64,000 nucleotides of DNA, taken from positions 1,054,001-1,118,000 of the forward strand of contig CBDCCV010000001.1 of assembly GCA_965215025.1 (NCBI GenBank), in the 5' to 3' direction. The translations under genes and the position numbers were made by a program. Every line of letters starts with the position of its first letter. Within the stretch, counting starts at the first letter, position 1. Shown one piece after another: positions 44,682-52,577 of the stretch. This DNA comes from CBDCCV01 sp965215025 (lineage in GTDB: Bacteria > Bacteroidota > Rhodothermia > Rhodothermales > Salinibacteraceae). Below the pieces are notes generated by a model, which did no database searches, was not told the origin of the DNA, and saw nothing but the letters and a program-made list of their open reading frames with translations.

Positions 44682-45110
44682 TCACGGCTCGGCGTCTTCA
44701 TCAGGCTCGCCGAGCGCCGCGAGCACGAAGCGCCTGACCGCTGCAGCGGCTTCGACGGCGGTGCGGGCGTCCTCTTCGCTCGGCTCGCCGGTGTCGCCGG
44801 GGTAGCGCACCTCGACGGCGTAATCGTTCAGGCGCTCACAGTCTTCTCGAAAGGCGCTGAACGCGGCGTCGTACGGCGCGCAGGCGTCGAGCAGGGCGGT
44901 GAGGTCGTGCGTCTTCTCAGCAGCCACGCCCTGCGCTGTCAGGAACCCCTTCAAGCATTTCTCTGCGCACTGCTGCGCGTGAAAGCAAATGAGGTCCGCA
45001 AGCGGCTCGTCAGCATTCAGCAGCTGGCGTGCGCCTTCGATGTCGTGCCGGGCTTTCTCCAGCCACGCGCGCGTCCAGTCCTCAGGCGTGAGGTTGCCGC
45101 TCTCGCTCAT
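44682..45110 (-). CDS. HEPN-domain protein
   Basis: The 142-residue protein (MSESGNLTPEDWTRAWLEKA) has the HEPN helices ARHDIEGARQLLNADEPLAD and ICFHAQQCAEKCLKGFLTAQ, then EKTHDLTALLDAC and LNDYAVEVRYPGD. This is the group that pairs with MNT nucleotidyltransferases. Its ATG lies inside the MNT gene (29-base overlap), so the pair is coupled. In characterised type VII systems the nucleotidyltransferase modifies and silences the HEPN toxin. A canonical R-x4-H is not evident, so nuclease activity is uncertain. Confidence 0.85.
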   Translation of the reverse strand: MSESGNLTPEDWTRAWLEKARHDIEGARQLLNADEPLADLICFHAQQCAEKCLKGFLTAQGVAAEKTHDLTALLDACAPYDAAFSAFREDCERLNDYAVEVRYPGDTGEPSEEDARTAVEAAAAVRRFVLAALGEPDEDAEP

Positions 45111-45435
45111 AGATCGTGCGCCCGTCGCGGTGGGCGTAAAAGCAAAGGTGGTTGACGAGCGTTTTGCGCTGCTCGAACTCGACGGGCGTGTACACGAACA
45201 CGTCCAGCGAGAAGCTGCGGCGTGGGAAGAGCGCGCGGACGTCACGGTTACGCTCGCGCGGCGGCTTCTCGCTGTTGGAGAGCACCAATAGATCGTAGTC
45301 GCTGTCGGGCCGCGCGGTGCCCTTCGCCCGCGAGCCGAAGAGGATGATGCGCTCTGGGTCCACGGCGTCCACGATGCGGCGGACGATGCGATCCAGCAGG
45401 ACCTGCGCTTCTTCTCGGAGGATGGGAGCGGGCAT
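45082..45435 (-). CDS. MNT-type nucleotidyltransferase (antitoxin-like)
   Basis: This 117-residue minimal nucleotidyltransferase carries IILFGSRAKGTARPDSDYDL, the GS-x10-D-x-D signature, and a later FSLDVFVYTP with the third carboxylate. It lies between two HEPN genes on the same strand: 43 bases after one and overlapping the other. Such proteins can AMPylate or otherwise neutralise HEPN toxins. The third-position bias matches its GC-rich neighbours. Confidence 0.88.
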   Translation of the reverse strand: MPAPILREEAQVLLDRIVRRIVDAVDPERIILFGSRAKGTARPDSDYDLLVLSNSEKPPRERNRDVRALFPRRSFSLDVFVYTPVEFEQRKTLVNHLCFYAHRDGRTIYERERQPHA

Positions 45436-45478
45436 GTTCGCCGTGCTGCGCGTTGGAGCGTGTCAGAGATGGCACGTC

Positions 45479-45856
45479 TCAGAAGTGGTCCGTGATCCAG
45501 CCAAAGAGGCGGTGCGTTTTTTCGAGCGCGGCGCGCGCGGCGGCCTCGTCGTAGGCGGGCGCGGCGCCGCCGGAGGCAAAGCCGCGGTCGGGGTAGAGGT
45601 CCAGGATGCTCGCGCGGCTGAGTTCATCCAAGAACGCATCCAGGTCGTCAGGGAGGAGAAGACGGGTGCGGCTGGCAAGGTGGCGGAGGTTGTGCATGAC
45701 GGGCGGCGCCTCGCCGTGGTGCTTGCGGTACAGCCCCTTGAGCGCCTTTTCGACGGCGAGGTGCGCAAAAAAGACGGCGTACGCCGGAGGCGCATGACCC
45801 ACGAGGTGGGCCGCCACGTCCAGATCGGCGCGCGCCTGCCGCAGCCACTCGGCCAC
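45479..45856 (-). CDS. second HEPN-domain protein
   Basis: From the GTG at 45856 (VAEWLRQARADLDVAAHLVG) the 125-residue protein shows the HEPN helices FFAHLAVEKALKGLYRKHHG and VMHNLRHLASRTRLLLPDDL, with RKHHGEAPPVMHNLRHL containing several Arg/His candidates. An ATG 12 codons upstream lies inside a repeat word (GAATGGGGGAGCGGG) shared with the restriction-methylation gene, so I prefer the GTG. It precedes the MNT gene, making a HEPN-MNT-HEPN series. Confidence 0.8.
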   Translation of the reverse strand: MAEWLRQARADLDVAAHLVGHAPPAYAVFFAHLAVEKALKGLYRKHHGEAPPVMHNLRHLASRTRLLLPDDLDAFLDELSRASILDLYPDRGFASGGAAPAYDEAAARAALEKTHRLFGWITDHF

Positions 45857-45909
45857 GGAAACGTCCCCTCCCTCTCTTGCCCGCTCCCCCATTCGCCCCT
45901 TCTCAAAAG

Positions 45910-47127
45910 CTACTGCCCGATGAACTCGCCCAGCGGTCGGAGCGTGGCGACGTTATCGCACACGATTTTGAGCGCGACCAGGAGCGGCACGGCTAGCAAA
46001 GCGCCTGGGATGCCCCAGATCCATCCCCAAAACGTGAGCGAGATGAAGATGGCCACGGGGTTGATCTGGAGGCGCCGGCCCATGATCAGCGGCGTGATGA
46101 GGTTGCCCTCGAGCGCGTTGATGCAGAAGTACGCCGCCGGCGCCGCCAGCGCGTGCGCCAGGCTGTCGAAGCTCACAAAAGCCACCAGCCCCACAATCGT
46201 CACGCCCACGAGCGGGCCGAGGTACGGGATGAAGTTCAAGAGCGCCACCATGATCCCCCACAGGACAGGATTGGGCATCCCGATGAAGTAGAGCGCCAGG
46301 GCCACCACGCTGCCCAGCGTCGTGTTGATCACGGCGTAGGTGAAGAGGTAGGCCGAGAGGTCGCGCTCGATGCCGTGGGCGATCTGCACGGCGATGCGCT
46401 TGCGGCGCAAGAGCGGCAGGACGTGGACGAGCTTGCGCAGGAAGAGGTCGCCCGAGGCCAGGAGGAAGTACAGCAGAAAAAGGGCGGCGGCCATGCCCGC
46501 CAGCGCCGTGGTCGTCTGGCTCAAGAGCGCCTCGCTGGCACGCGCGCGTGCCGGCGGCGGGGCCGATTCGCCCGCCGCATCGCCGCCGCCGGCGAGGGTG
46601 CCCATCTGCTGGGTCGCCTCCTGCACGCGCTCGACGGACTCGCGCACGCCGCGCAGCTTGTACTCGGCCTCGCGCAGCGCCTGCGGCGTGTTCTCGATCC
46701 ACTCCGCCGCCGGCCCAGAGAGGTAGTACACGCCGACGGCGAGCGTGCCCAAGAGCGCGAGCATGACCAGCCCGGCGCCAAGCGGGACCGGCACGCGCAG
46801 CCGCTGCAAAAAGCGCACGGCTGGGCTGAGGAGGAAGTTCAGGAGCAGCGCCACCGTCACGGGCAGGAAAAAGCCGGCGGCAAAGTAAAACGTGTAGAAA
46901 AGCGCCAGCACGAACAGCCCCACCAGCGCCACCGCCACCACGCCGAGGGATCCGCGCAGCGAACCGAGCACTTGGCGCAGGCTCCGCCGCGCGCTCGCGC
47001 TGCCGGCCGAGGCTTCACTCTCGTCCCCGGCCGTTGCCTCGGGGCGCGCCTCCGCAGCCTGCGGAGGGGCCTCGGGCGCCGCCGCAGTCGTGGTTTCGTC
47101 GGGGGGCATAGGAGGAGACGGTTGCAT
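45910..47127 (-). CDS. AI-2E family transporter
   Basis: The 405-residue protein begins with a disordered Pro/Ala/Glu N-terminus. It then has the AI-2E/PerM pattern of about 8 helices: FFLPVTVALLLNFLLSPAVR, VYYLSGPAAEWIENTPQALR, a long central helical domain, and the C-terminal signature LWGIMVALLNFIPYLGPLVG then EGNLITPLIMGRRLQINPVA. Members export or take up autoinducer-2 or act as cation/proton antiporters; the substrate is not predictable. The start at 47127 is the first Met after noncoding-like sequence; a Met six codons later is possible. Confidence 0.85.
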   Translation of the reverse strand: MQPSPPMPPDETTTAAAPEAPPQAAEARPEATAGDESEASAGSASARRSLRQVLGSLRGSLGVVAVALVGLFVLALFYTFYFAAGFFLPVTVALLLNFLLSPAVRFLQRLRVPVPLGAGLVMLALLGTLAVGVYYLSGPAAEWIENTPQALREAEYKLRGVRESVERVQEATQQMGTLAGGGDAAGESAPPPARARASEALLSQTTTALAGMAAALFLLYFLLASGDLFLRKLVHVLPLLRRKRIAVQIAHGIERDLSAYLFTYAVINTTLGSVVALALYFIGMPNPVLWGIMVALLNFIPYLGPLVGVTIVGLVAFVSFDSLAHALAAPAAYFCINALEGNLITPLIMGRRLQINPVAIFISLTFWGWIWGIPGALLAVPLLVALKIVCDNVATLRPLGEFIGQ

Positions 47128-47248
47128 TGCCCGAAAAGAGAAGCCAGCCGCTCCGCAGAGCAGACGCCGCGAACGGGCGCCGGCACGCCGCGCGCGGCTG
47201 ATCTTCCCTATAAGTGGACCAGATCGGCAGCGAGGCGCACGGTACAAA

Positions 47249-47283
47249 GTCCCTGATCCGCGCTCCAGGGGCGGATCAGGGAC
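47249..47283. repeat. perfect 13-bp inverted repeat
   Basis: GTCCCTGATCCGC (47249-47261) and GCGGATCAGGGAC (47271-47283) flank a nine-base loop. The repeat lies between the DUF4112 gene's stop (47350) and the AI-2E gene's start (47127), both read on the minus strand, so it can be a terminator stem. There is no T-run. Confidence 0.65.
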
Positions 47284-47349
47284 GAGGCCGTGCCGTGGCA
47301 GGCCGCCTACGCGCAGGGGCAAGGCTGGCCTGCGCGCGGGCGAAATCCG

Positions 47350-47724
47350 TTACGCACCGAGGTACGCTTCCAGGATTCGCACGTTGCGCAGGTTCGCCTT
47401 GAACGCAACGTCAAAGAGGTCGCCAAAGAGCGGCACCGAGCCGACGACGGCTTCGATAAGGATATTGCCCACCATTTTGGCGATGAGCGTAGCGGGCGCG
47501 CCCACGCGGTACGCCTCGAAGGGCACGTAGCAGGCCAGGAGGGCGCCGGCGAGGTCGCCGCCTACGGGCAAAAGGCCGATCACCGCGTCGGCGCCGAAGG
47601 TGAAGCCGGTGCCGGGCACGCGCACGGAGGCGTCCATGAACATGGCAAACCGGCGCAGGCGTTGCAGCGCGGCGTCGCGGTCGGCGGCGCTGAGATTGAA
47701 GGTGGCGTCTTGAGCAGTAGCCAT
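47350..47724 (-). CDS. DUF4112-family membrane-associated protein
   Basis: From the ATG at 47724 the 124-residue protein has the DUF4112 signatures ASVRVPGTGFTFGADAVIGL, LPVGGDLAGALLACYVPFEA and ILIEAVVGSVPLFGDLFDVA followed by FKANLRNVRILEAY. Two hydrophobic segments suggest membrane association. Function is unknown for the whole family. A longer open frame upstream includes a dispersed repeat and reads as noncoding. Confidence 0.85.
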   Translation of the reverse strand: MATAQDATFNLSAADRDAALQRLRRFAMFMDASVRVPGTGFTFGADAVIGLLPVGGDLAGALLACYVPFEAYRVGAPATLIAKMVGNILIEAVVGSVPLFGDLFDVAFKANLRNVRILEAYLGA

Positions 47725-48364
47725 ACGTGGGTGAAGCTTTTTGCTGAGGAAAACGGGAAAACTTTTTCTTACACTACCTACATGGTCCAACTCGGCAGGG
47801 TCCCTGGCAAGCAAAGCGGCGTGCGCTGCTTCCCAGAGAATCACACTTGCACCCGCTCTGCAACGTCCTTCATAACATCGCCCAGAGCAGCATGACCGAT
47901 CCGTTGCGGGAGGAGCCGCCGCAGGAGCGAGAAGTCCCATGTAGGCCAGCGAAAGTACATCAGATGGCCGACGAAAGACGACGCGCGCGCGTGGCATTCG
48001 CGCGTGGCAAAGGCCGTCGTCAGCCGTCCGTCGTCTTGGGTTAACGAATTTGCGTGCACCCGCATAGCCTCTCATCTGTGTGGCCATACTACGACATCGA
48101 ATATGAGAATTGCCATCTTCGAAGCGATGAGTTGCGCTCGCCCCACCGCAAGCGCACGTGCTCGATTGCCGAGCGTCTGCGTCTCTACGGTCCCGGTCTT
48201 CCACGTCGGCCTCTTGCTGCTTCGACTCTCCAGGGCCGCTGCCTGCGCCACGCTCCGTCCTCTTACGGACGCTTTTTGCTGAATAGACGGCAGATTGAAT
48301 AGAACCGGCCCTGCTGCTATTTGTTAGGACGCGCCCCACAGCCACAGCACCGCCTGCACTTCCC
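47725..48364. other. 640-base gap with promoter region and dispersed repeat
   Basis: The gap separates divergent genes starting at 47724 (minus) and 48365 (plus). It contains an AT-rich stretch at about 47738-47785 (likely the DUF4112 promoter), the dispersed repeat at 47939-48068, and about 300 bases of unassigned sequence before the MarR-type gene. No further gene is supported. Confidence 0.5.
47939..48068. repeat. dispersed ~130-bp intergenic repeat, copy B
   Basis: This is the same element as 9388-9514. It starts ATGTAGGCCAGCGAAAGTAC, has GATGGCCGACGAAAGACGAC near the front and GGCCGTCGTCAGCCGTCCGT near the end, then TCTTGGGTTAACGAA. The middle differs from copy A, with CGCGCGCG-type changes. 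It lies in the same orientation as copy A. Confidence 0.75.
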
Positions 48365-48829
48365 GTGAGCGAACGACTTACCCAACGCCTCCGCCAGACG
48401 AGAGCCTTTGAGAGCCTGGCGCAGGAGGCCATGCTCAACCTCATGGTAGCCGCCTCCTCGGTGCGCGAGGAGGTGGACCGCGTGTGCAGCCAGCACGGCA
48501 TCTCCTCCTCGCAGTACAACGTCCTGCGCATCCTGGCCGGCGGCCCGCCCGAAGGCTACCCCCGCTGCGACATCATCGAGCGCATGATCGACCGCGGCCC
48601 CGACGTCACCCGCCTGACCGACCGGCTCTTGAAAAGCGGCCTGGCCGAGCGTGGGCGCTCCGAAGAGGACCGCCGCCTGACCATGCACCGCATCACCGAA
48701 AAAGGCCGCAGCCTTCTTGCTGGGATCCACCCCGACATCCAAGCCGTGCAGAACCGCTTCGCCGAGACCCTCTCTGAGGAGCAGCAACGGCAGCTCTCAA
48801 CGCTCTGCGAAACCATCTACGAGAAGTGA
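48365..48829 (+). CDS. MarR-family transcriptional regulator
   Basis: The 154-residue protein starts at a GTG (48365). Its winged helix reads SSSQYNVLRILAGGPPEGYP, then CDIIERMIDRGPDVTRLTDR (recognition helix) and LAERGRSEEDRRLTMHRITE (wing with the D-R-R motif). It probably represses the downstream DoxX and WrbA genes on the same strand. A 16-bp palindrome lies directly after its stop (48848-48863). Members of this group often sense quinones or oxidants through cysteines; the N-terminal half has one (RVCSQHG). Confidence 0.85.
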   Translation: MSERLTQRLRQTRAFESLAQEAMLNLMVAASSVREEVDRVCSQHGISSSQYNVLRILAGGPPEGYPRCDIIERMIDRGPDVTRLTDRLLKSGLAERGRSEEDRRLTMHRITEKGRSLLAGIHPDIQAVQNRFAETLSEEQQRQLSTLCETIYEK

Positions 48830-48847
48830 AGTACACATTGCGAAATC

Positions 48848-48863
48848 GTGTGTTACAACACAC
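48848..48863. promoter_or_regulatory. palindromic operator candidate between marR-type gene and doxX
   Basis: GTGTGTT-AC-AACACAC is perfect in both 7-base arms and lies in an AT-rich patch 50-60 bases before the DoxX start, a typical place and form for a MarR-type operator. Confidence 0.65.
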
Positions 48864-48911
48864 AAATTCTTGCTCCCACTTCTGGCGTTTAGCAAGATGG
48901 AGGTTTTTGCC

Positions 48912-49325
48912 ATGGAACGGTTTCTCTTCCCCTTTGGCCGCGCGTTTGTCGCGCTCATCTTCCTGATGTCCGGGTTCGGCAAGGTCGCCGACTTTGCCGG
49001 CACGCAGGAGTACATGGCCGCGTACGGGATGCCGCTTACGGCGCCTCTGCTGGTGGCCGCTATCGTAATCGAGATCGGCGGGGGCCTCTCGGTGCTCCTC
49101 GGCTATAAGGCGCGCTGGGGCGCGGCGGCGCTCATCGTCTTCCTCATTCCCGCCACGCTCGTCTTCCACACCGACTTCGCGGATCGGAACCAGACCATCC
49201 ATTTCATGAAGAACCTCGCCATCCTGGGCGGGCTGCTGCTGATCGTTGCGCGCGGCGCCGGGCCGCTCAGCCTCGACGCGCGCACCCGCGCCCCTGAGAC
49301 CGAGCCGCGCACGCAAGCCGCCTGA
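48912..49325 (+). CDS. DoxX-family membrane protein
   Basis: The ATG at 48912 follows TGGAGG by about eight bases and gives 137 residues with four helices: FGRAFVALIFLMSGFGKVAD, MPLTAPLLVAAIVIEIGGGL, WGAAALIVFLIPATLVFHTD and MKNLAILGGLLLIVARGAGP, the DoxX pattern. DoxX proteins associate with quinone or thiol redox functions. A Met five codons upstream (48897) is an alternative start. It is the middle gene of a MarR-DoxX-WrbA set, which suggests a response to quinone or electrophile stress. Confidence 0.85.
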   Translation: MERFLFPFGRAFVALIFLMSGFGKVADFAGTQEYMAAYGMPLTAPLLVAAIVIEIGGGLSVLLGYKARWGAAALIVFLIPATLVFHTDFADRNQTIHFMKNLAILGGLLLIVARGAGPLSLDARTRAPETEPRTQAA

Positions 49326-49371
49326 CCGGCACCTTGCTCTATCTCCCAATCACCCAGACGACCAAGACACC

Positions 49372-50007
49372 ATGCCCACCAACGTCCTCATCGTATTCTA
49401 CAGCACGTACGGCCACACGCACCAGATGGCCGAGGCCGTCCAGAAAGGCGCCGCCGGCGTCCAGGATACCGAAGTGCGCGTGCGGCGCGTGGCTGAACTC
49501 GAACAAGCGCGCCAGGCCTTTTCCGGCCAGGACGCCTACCAGAACGCGCAGGAGGCCATGCAGGACATCCCCGAGGCCACGCTCGACGACCTCCGCTGGG
49601 CCGACGGCATCGTCTGGGGCACGCCCACGCGCTACGGCAACATGACCGCGCAGCTGAAGCAGTTCATCGACTCGACCGGCCCGCTCTGGCAGAAGGGCGA
49701 ACTCGAAGATAAGGCCACGGGCGTCTTCACCTCCACGGCCTCGATCCACGGCGGGCAGGAGACGACGATCCTCTCGACGCTCATCCCGCTTCTGCACCTC
49801 GGGATGGTCTTCGTCGGCACGCCCTACGGGCAGAACCAGCAGATCCTCACCACCGACGGCATTGGCGGCTCGCCCTACGGCCCCGCCACGCTCGCCGGCT
49901 CGGACGGCTCGCGCCAGCCCGAGGAGCGCGAGCTTCAGACGGCGCGCAACCTCGGCGAGCGCGTGGCGAACGTGGCCGCCCGCCTCAAGGACCTGCGCGG
50001 GGAGTAG
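49372..50007 (+). CDS. wrbA: NAD(P)H:quinone oxidoreductase, WrbA type
   Basis: The 211-residue flavodoxin-like protein shows VLIVFYSTYGHTHQMAEAVQ (FMN phosphate loop), WGTPTRYGNMTAQLKQFIDS, FTSTASIHGGQETTILSTLI and YGQNQQILTTDGIGGSPYGP, all classic WrbA segments. It reduces quinones by two electrons with NAD(P)H and FMN, avoiding semiquinone radicals. It follows DoxX by 46 bases on the same strand, so co-transcription is likely. Confidence 0.93.
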   Translation: MPTNVLIVFYSTYGHTHQMAEAVQKGAAGVQDTEVRVRRVAELEQARQAFSGQDAYQNAQEAMQDIPEATLDDLRWADGIVWGTPTRYGNMTAQLKQFIDSTGPLWQKGELEDKATGVFTSTASIHGGQETTILSTLIPLLHLGMVFVGTPYGQNQQILTTDGIGGSPYGPATLAGSDGSRQPEERELQTARNLGERVANVAARLKDLRGE

Positions 50008-50074
50008 GAAACGAGGAGTGGATGAGGCGAAGAAACGATGAGGGGAGGAGCGCCTTAATTCGTCGCCTCTTCCC

Positions 50075-52480
50075 TCAGAGCACGCGCACGACGACGCAGG
50101 TGAGGTCGTCGTGCGGCTCGGCGTGGCCGACGAAGGCGGCGTAGCCTTCGCGGATGCGGCCCAGGAGCGCCTCGGCGGAGCCGTTGGCGCCGTGCGTTTT
50201 GAGCAGCTCCAGCACGCGCGCCTCGCCGAACTCCTCGCGGCGGCCGTTGTGGGCTTCGGTGAGGCCGTCGGTGTACAAGACGATGGCGTCGCCGCGTTGA
50301 AGCCGGAAGCACTCGTCGCGGATGGTGCGGTCGAAGACCGGCCCGGCCTCCAGGCCGATCCCCAGGCCGGGCGGCTGCAAGACGTAGTTCGTCCGCTCCG
50401 AGGGGCGGTGGACCAAGACGGGGTGGTGCCCGGCGCGCGCGAAGGTGAACGTGCCCTTGCCGAGGTCGATCACGCCGTAGAGCAGCGTCACGAAGACGTT
50501 CGGCTCGGCCGTGCGGTAGAACTTCCGGTTGATGCGCGAGAGGACCTCGCGCGGCGCGGCGCCGGTGTCGGCGTGCGACTGCAGAAAGCCCTTGAGCATG
50601 GTCATGTACAGGGCCGCCGGCATCCCCTTCCCCGAGACGTCGCCGATGGCGAGGCCGAGGCGGTCCCCATCGAGCGGCACGAAGTCGTAGTAGTCGCCGC
50701 CGACCTCGCGGGCCGGCTCCGAAAGCGCGGCGATGTCGAGCCGCTTGGCGCGCGGCACCGTGCGCGGCAGCATCCTGAGCTGCGCGCGGCGGGCGATGTC
50801 CATCTCCATCTTCAGCCGCTCGCGCTCGGCGATGTGCCGGACGTAGACGGGCGCGATGGCGCGCTCGTCGAGCGAGAGGCCGCGCCGGCTCGCCGCCCAT
50901 CCGTACGCCAGGAAGAGGGCCAGCCCCGCCAGCGTGAGCGCGCCCGTGGCCCGGAAGGCGCCCTCGGGCTGCAGCGCGAACATCAGGGCGAGCGGCGCCG
51001 TGTTGCTCACGAACAGTCCTACGAAGACGGTGAAGAGGTTGTAGCGGAGGAAGTACACGTAGGTGACGATGCCCACGGCCATGGCGGCGGCGGCCATCGG
51101 CCAGCGGTCGCGCAAAACGGTGAGGTCGTGGAAGAACGGCTCAAAGACGACGAGCACCACGAGCACCGCCGCCGCCGTGTGCTTGAGGCGCCGCTTGGCG
51201 AAGGTGAGCGTAAAGAGCGGGGCGTAGGCCGTGGCCAGGAGCGCCCCAAAGGCGCCGTTGAGCGCGGGGGCCAAAAAAGGCAGGAACGACGAGAACGCGC
51301 GCACCTCCCCGTCACTTACGAGCGGCCACGCATCGGCGTAGCGCACCAGCCCCCCCACGAGGACGTACCACAGCCCCAGGCTCAAAAAGCCGAGGCTGAA
51401 CCCGCGCAGGACGCTCCGCCCCAGCTCGGGGAAGTAGGCGTAGCGTGCGAACAGCCCGTCGAACGTCCGCAGCTTCGCGGGCCAGACCTCGCGCGCGAGC
51501 GACTCGCCGCTGATCCACACCATAAACACGGCGAGCGACGTAAAAAAGGCGTTGATGCCCAGCCCGAGGTACGTGAACGCCACGGGCGTCTCGGCCGAGG
51601 CCGCCAGCGCCGCGTAGCGGTTAAACGACAAGCTGTTGAAGAGGTACGCGCCAAAGCAGAGCGCGAAGAGCGCCGTGATGATCCCTGCGTTACGCACGCT
51701 CACCTCGCTGTCGCGGAAGCGCAGGACGAAGACGACGAGCGCCAAGATCCACAGGGCGTTGACGAGGATGGCCGGCGCGTACTGGAAAAAGTTGGTCCAG
51801 GCGCCACGCGCGACGTACTGCTCCAAAAACGCCTGCGGCAGCTCTACCGAGCAGCTCCACCCGCCGATCTCACCGCCCTGCACCGTGGCGCTGATGTGGA
51901 GGCGCGCGCCGCTCGGCGCCGGGTCCTCCTGCTGCCAGGTAAAGAAGTAGTCCGTCCGCCCGGCGCGCTGCACGTTCTGCGTGTTGATGAGCGCGTAGCC
52001 CGCCCAGTCGATCTCCTGCGTCGTGGAGAGGAACGCCTGCGCGCGTTCGAGCGCCTCGTCTCTGGAGAGGCGCGCGCCAGGGAGGTCGTCCGGCGGCGCG
52101 CGCTCGACGCTGTAGATGCGCCCGTCCGTGCCCACCTTGATCTCGACGCGGTCGTCAGCGTCCGGGCTAATGTAGAGCAGGCTCCAGTGCCCCGGCGGCT
52201 CATGCGCTTCGAGGCGGGCGCGCTCGGCGGGCGCCACGTCGGCCACGCGCAGGAACGTGGCGAAGCGGTTCTCCACGCCGAAGACCGTGCTGCGTGTGGT
52301 GTAGGCGCCGAGGTCGTACCCGCGCTCGGCCAGGTACGCCTCGGCGATTGTCTGCGCCTCGCCGCGGCCCACGTCCACATCGAGACGCGCCGAGGGCTGC
52401 ACGCGCGAGAAGAGCACGAAAAAGAGCACGGCCCCAGCAAGGCCAAGCGCTAGGAGCAGTGCGTTTTCCGAAAAGGGCAT
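50075..52480 (-). CDS. membrane PP2C/SpoIIE-type serine phosphatase
   Basis: From the ATG at 52480 the 801-residue protein has one N-terminal helix, a large extracytoplasmic domain (about 30-240, rich in beta strands), about 9-10 membrane helices (LVNALWILALVVFVLRF onward) and a C-terminal SpoIIE/PP2C phosphatase at about 600-801. The phosphatase has ARRAQLRMLPRTVPR, REVGGDYYDF, LAIGDVSGKGMPAALYMTML, DAIVLYTDGLTEAHN and HDDLTCVVVR, with the metal-binding Asp residues. Such proteins regulate sigma-factor partner switching by dephosphorylating an anti-anti-sigma factor; no such partner gene is adjacent. The start is chosen at the hydrophobic N-terminus. It is followed by the wrbA set in the opposite direction. 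Confidence 0.85.
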   Translation of the reverse strand: MPFSENALLLALGLAGAVLFFVLFSRVQPSARLDVDVGRGEAQTIAEAYLAERGYDLGAYTTRSTVFGVENRFATFLRVADVAPAERARLEAHEPPGHWSLLYISPDADDRVEIKVGTDGRIYSVERAPPDDLPGARLSRDEALERAQAFLSTTQEIDWAGYALINTQNVQRAGRTDYFFTWQQEDPAPSGARLHISATVQGGEIGGWSCSVELPQAFLEQYVARGAWTNFFQYAPAILVNALWILALVVFVLRFRDSEVSVRNAGIITALFALCFGAYLFNSLSFNRYAALAASAETPVAFTYLGLGINAFFTSLAVFMVWISGESLAREVWPAKLRTFDGLFARYAYFPELGRSVLRGFSLGFLSLGLWYVLVGGLVRYADAWPLVSDGEVRAFSSFLPFLAPALNGAFGALLATAYAPLFTLTFAKRRLKHTAAAVLVVLVVFEPFFHDLTVLRDRWPMAAAAMAVGIVTYVYFLRYNLFTVFVGLFVSNTAPLALMFALQPEGAFRATGALTLAGLALFLAYGWAASRRGLSLDERAIAPVYVRHIAERERLKMEMDIARRAQLRMLPRTVPRAKRLDIAALSEPAREVGGDYYDFVPLDGDRLGLAIGDVSGKGMPAALYMTMLKGFLQSHADTGAAPREVLSRINRKFYRTAEPNVFVTLLYGVIDLGKGTFTFARAGHHPVLVHRPSERTNYVLQPPGLGIGLEAGPVFDRTIRDECFRLQRGDAIVLYTDGLTEAHNGRREEFGEARVLELLKTHGANGSAEALLGRIREGYAAFVGHAEPHDDLTCVVVRVL

Positions 52481-52577
52481 GTGCGCTTGCAGGCGGGACA
52501 CGGCAGCCGGCTTCGGCAATAGGGAGATCGGGTACGCCGTTTCAGTCCCCGGCGCTACGTCTTTCGCGTCCCGGAGG

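Noticed and set aside
47249..47283. Insertion-sequence terminal repeat
   Set aside because: It is a single compact hairpin without a transposase gene or a second copy at a suitable distance.
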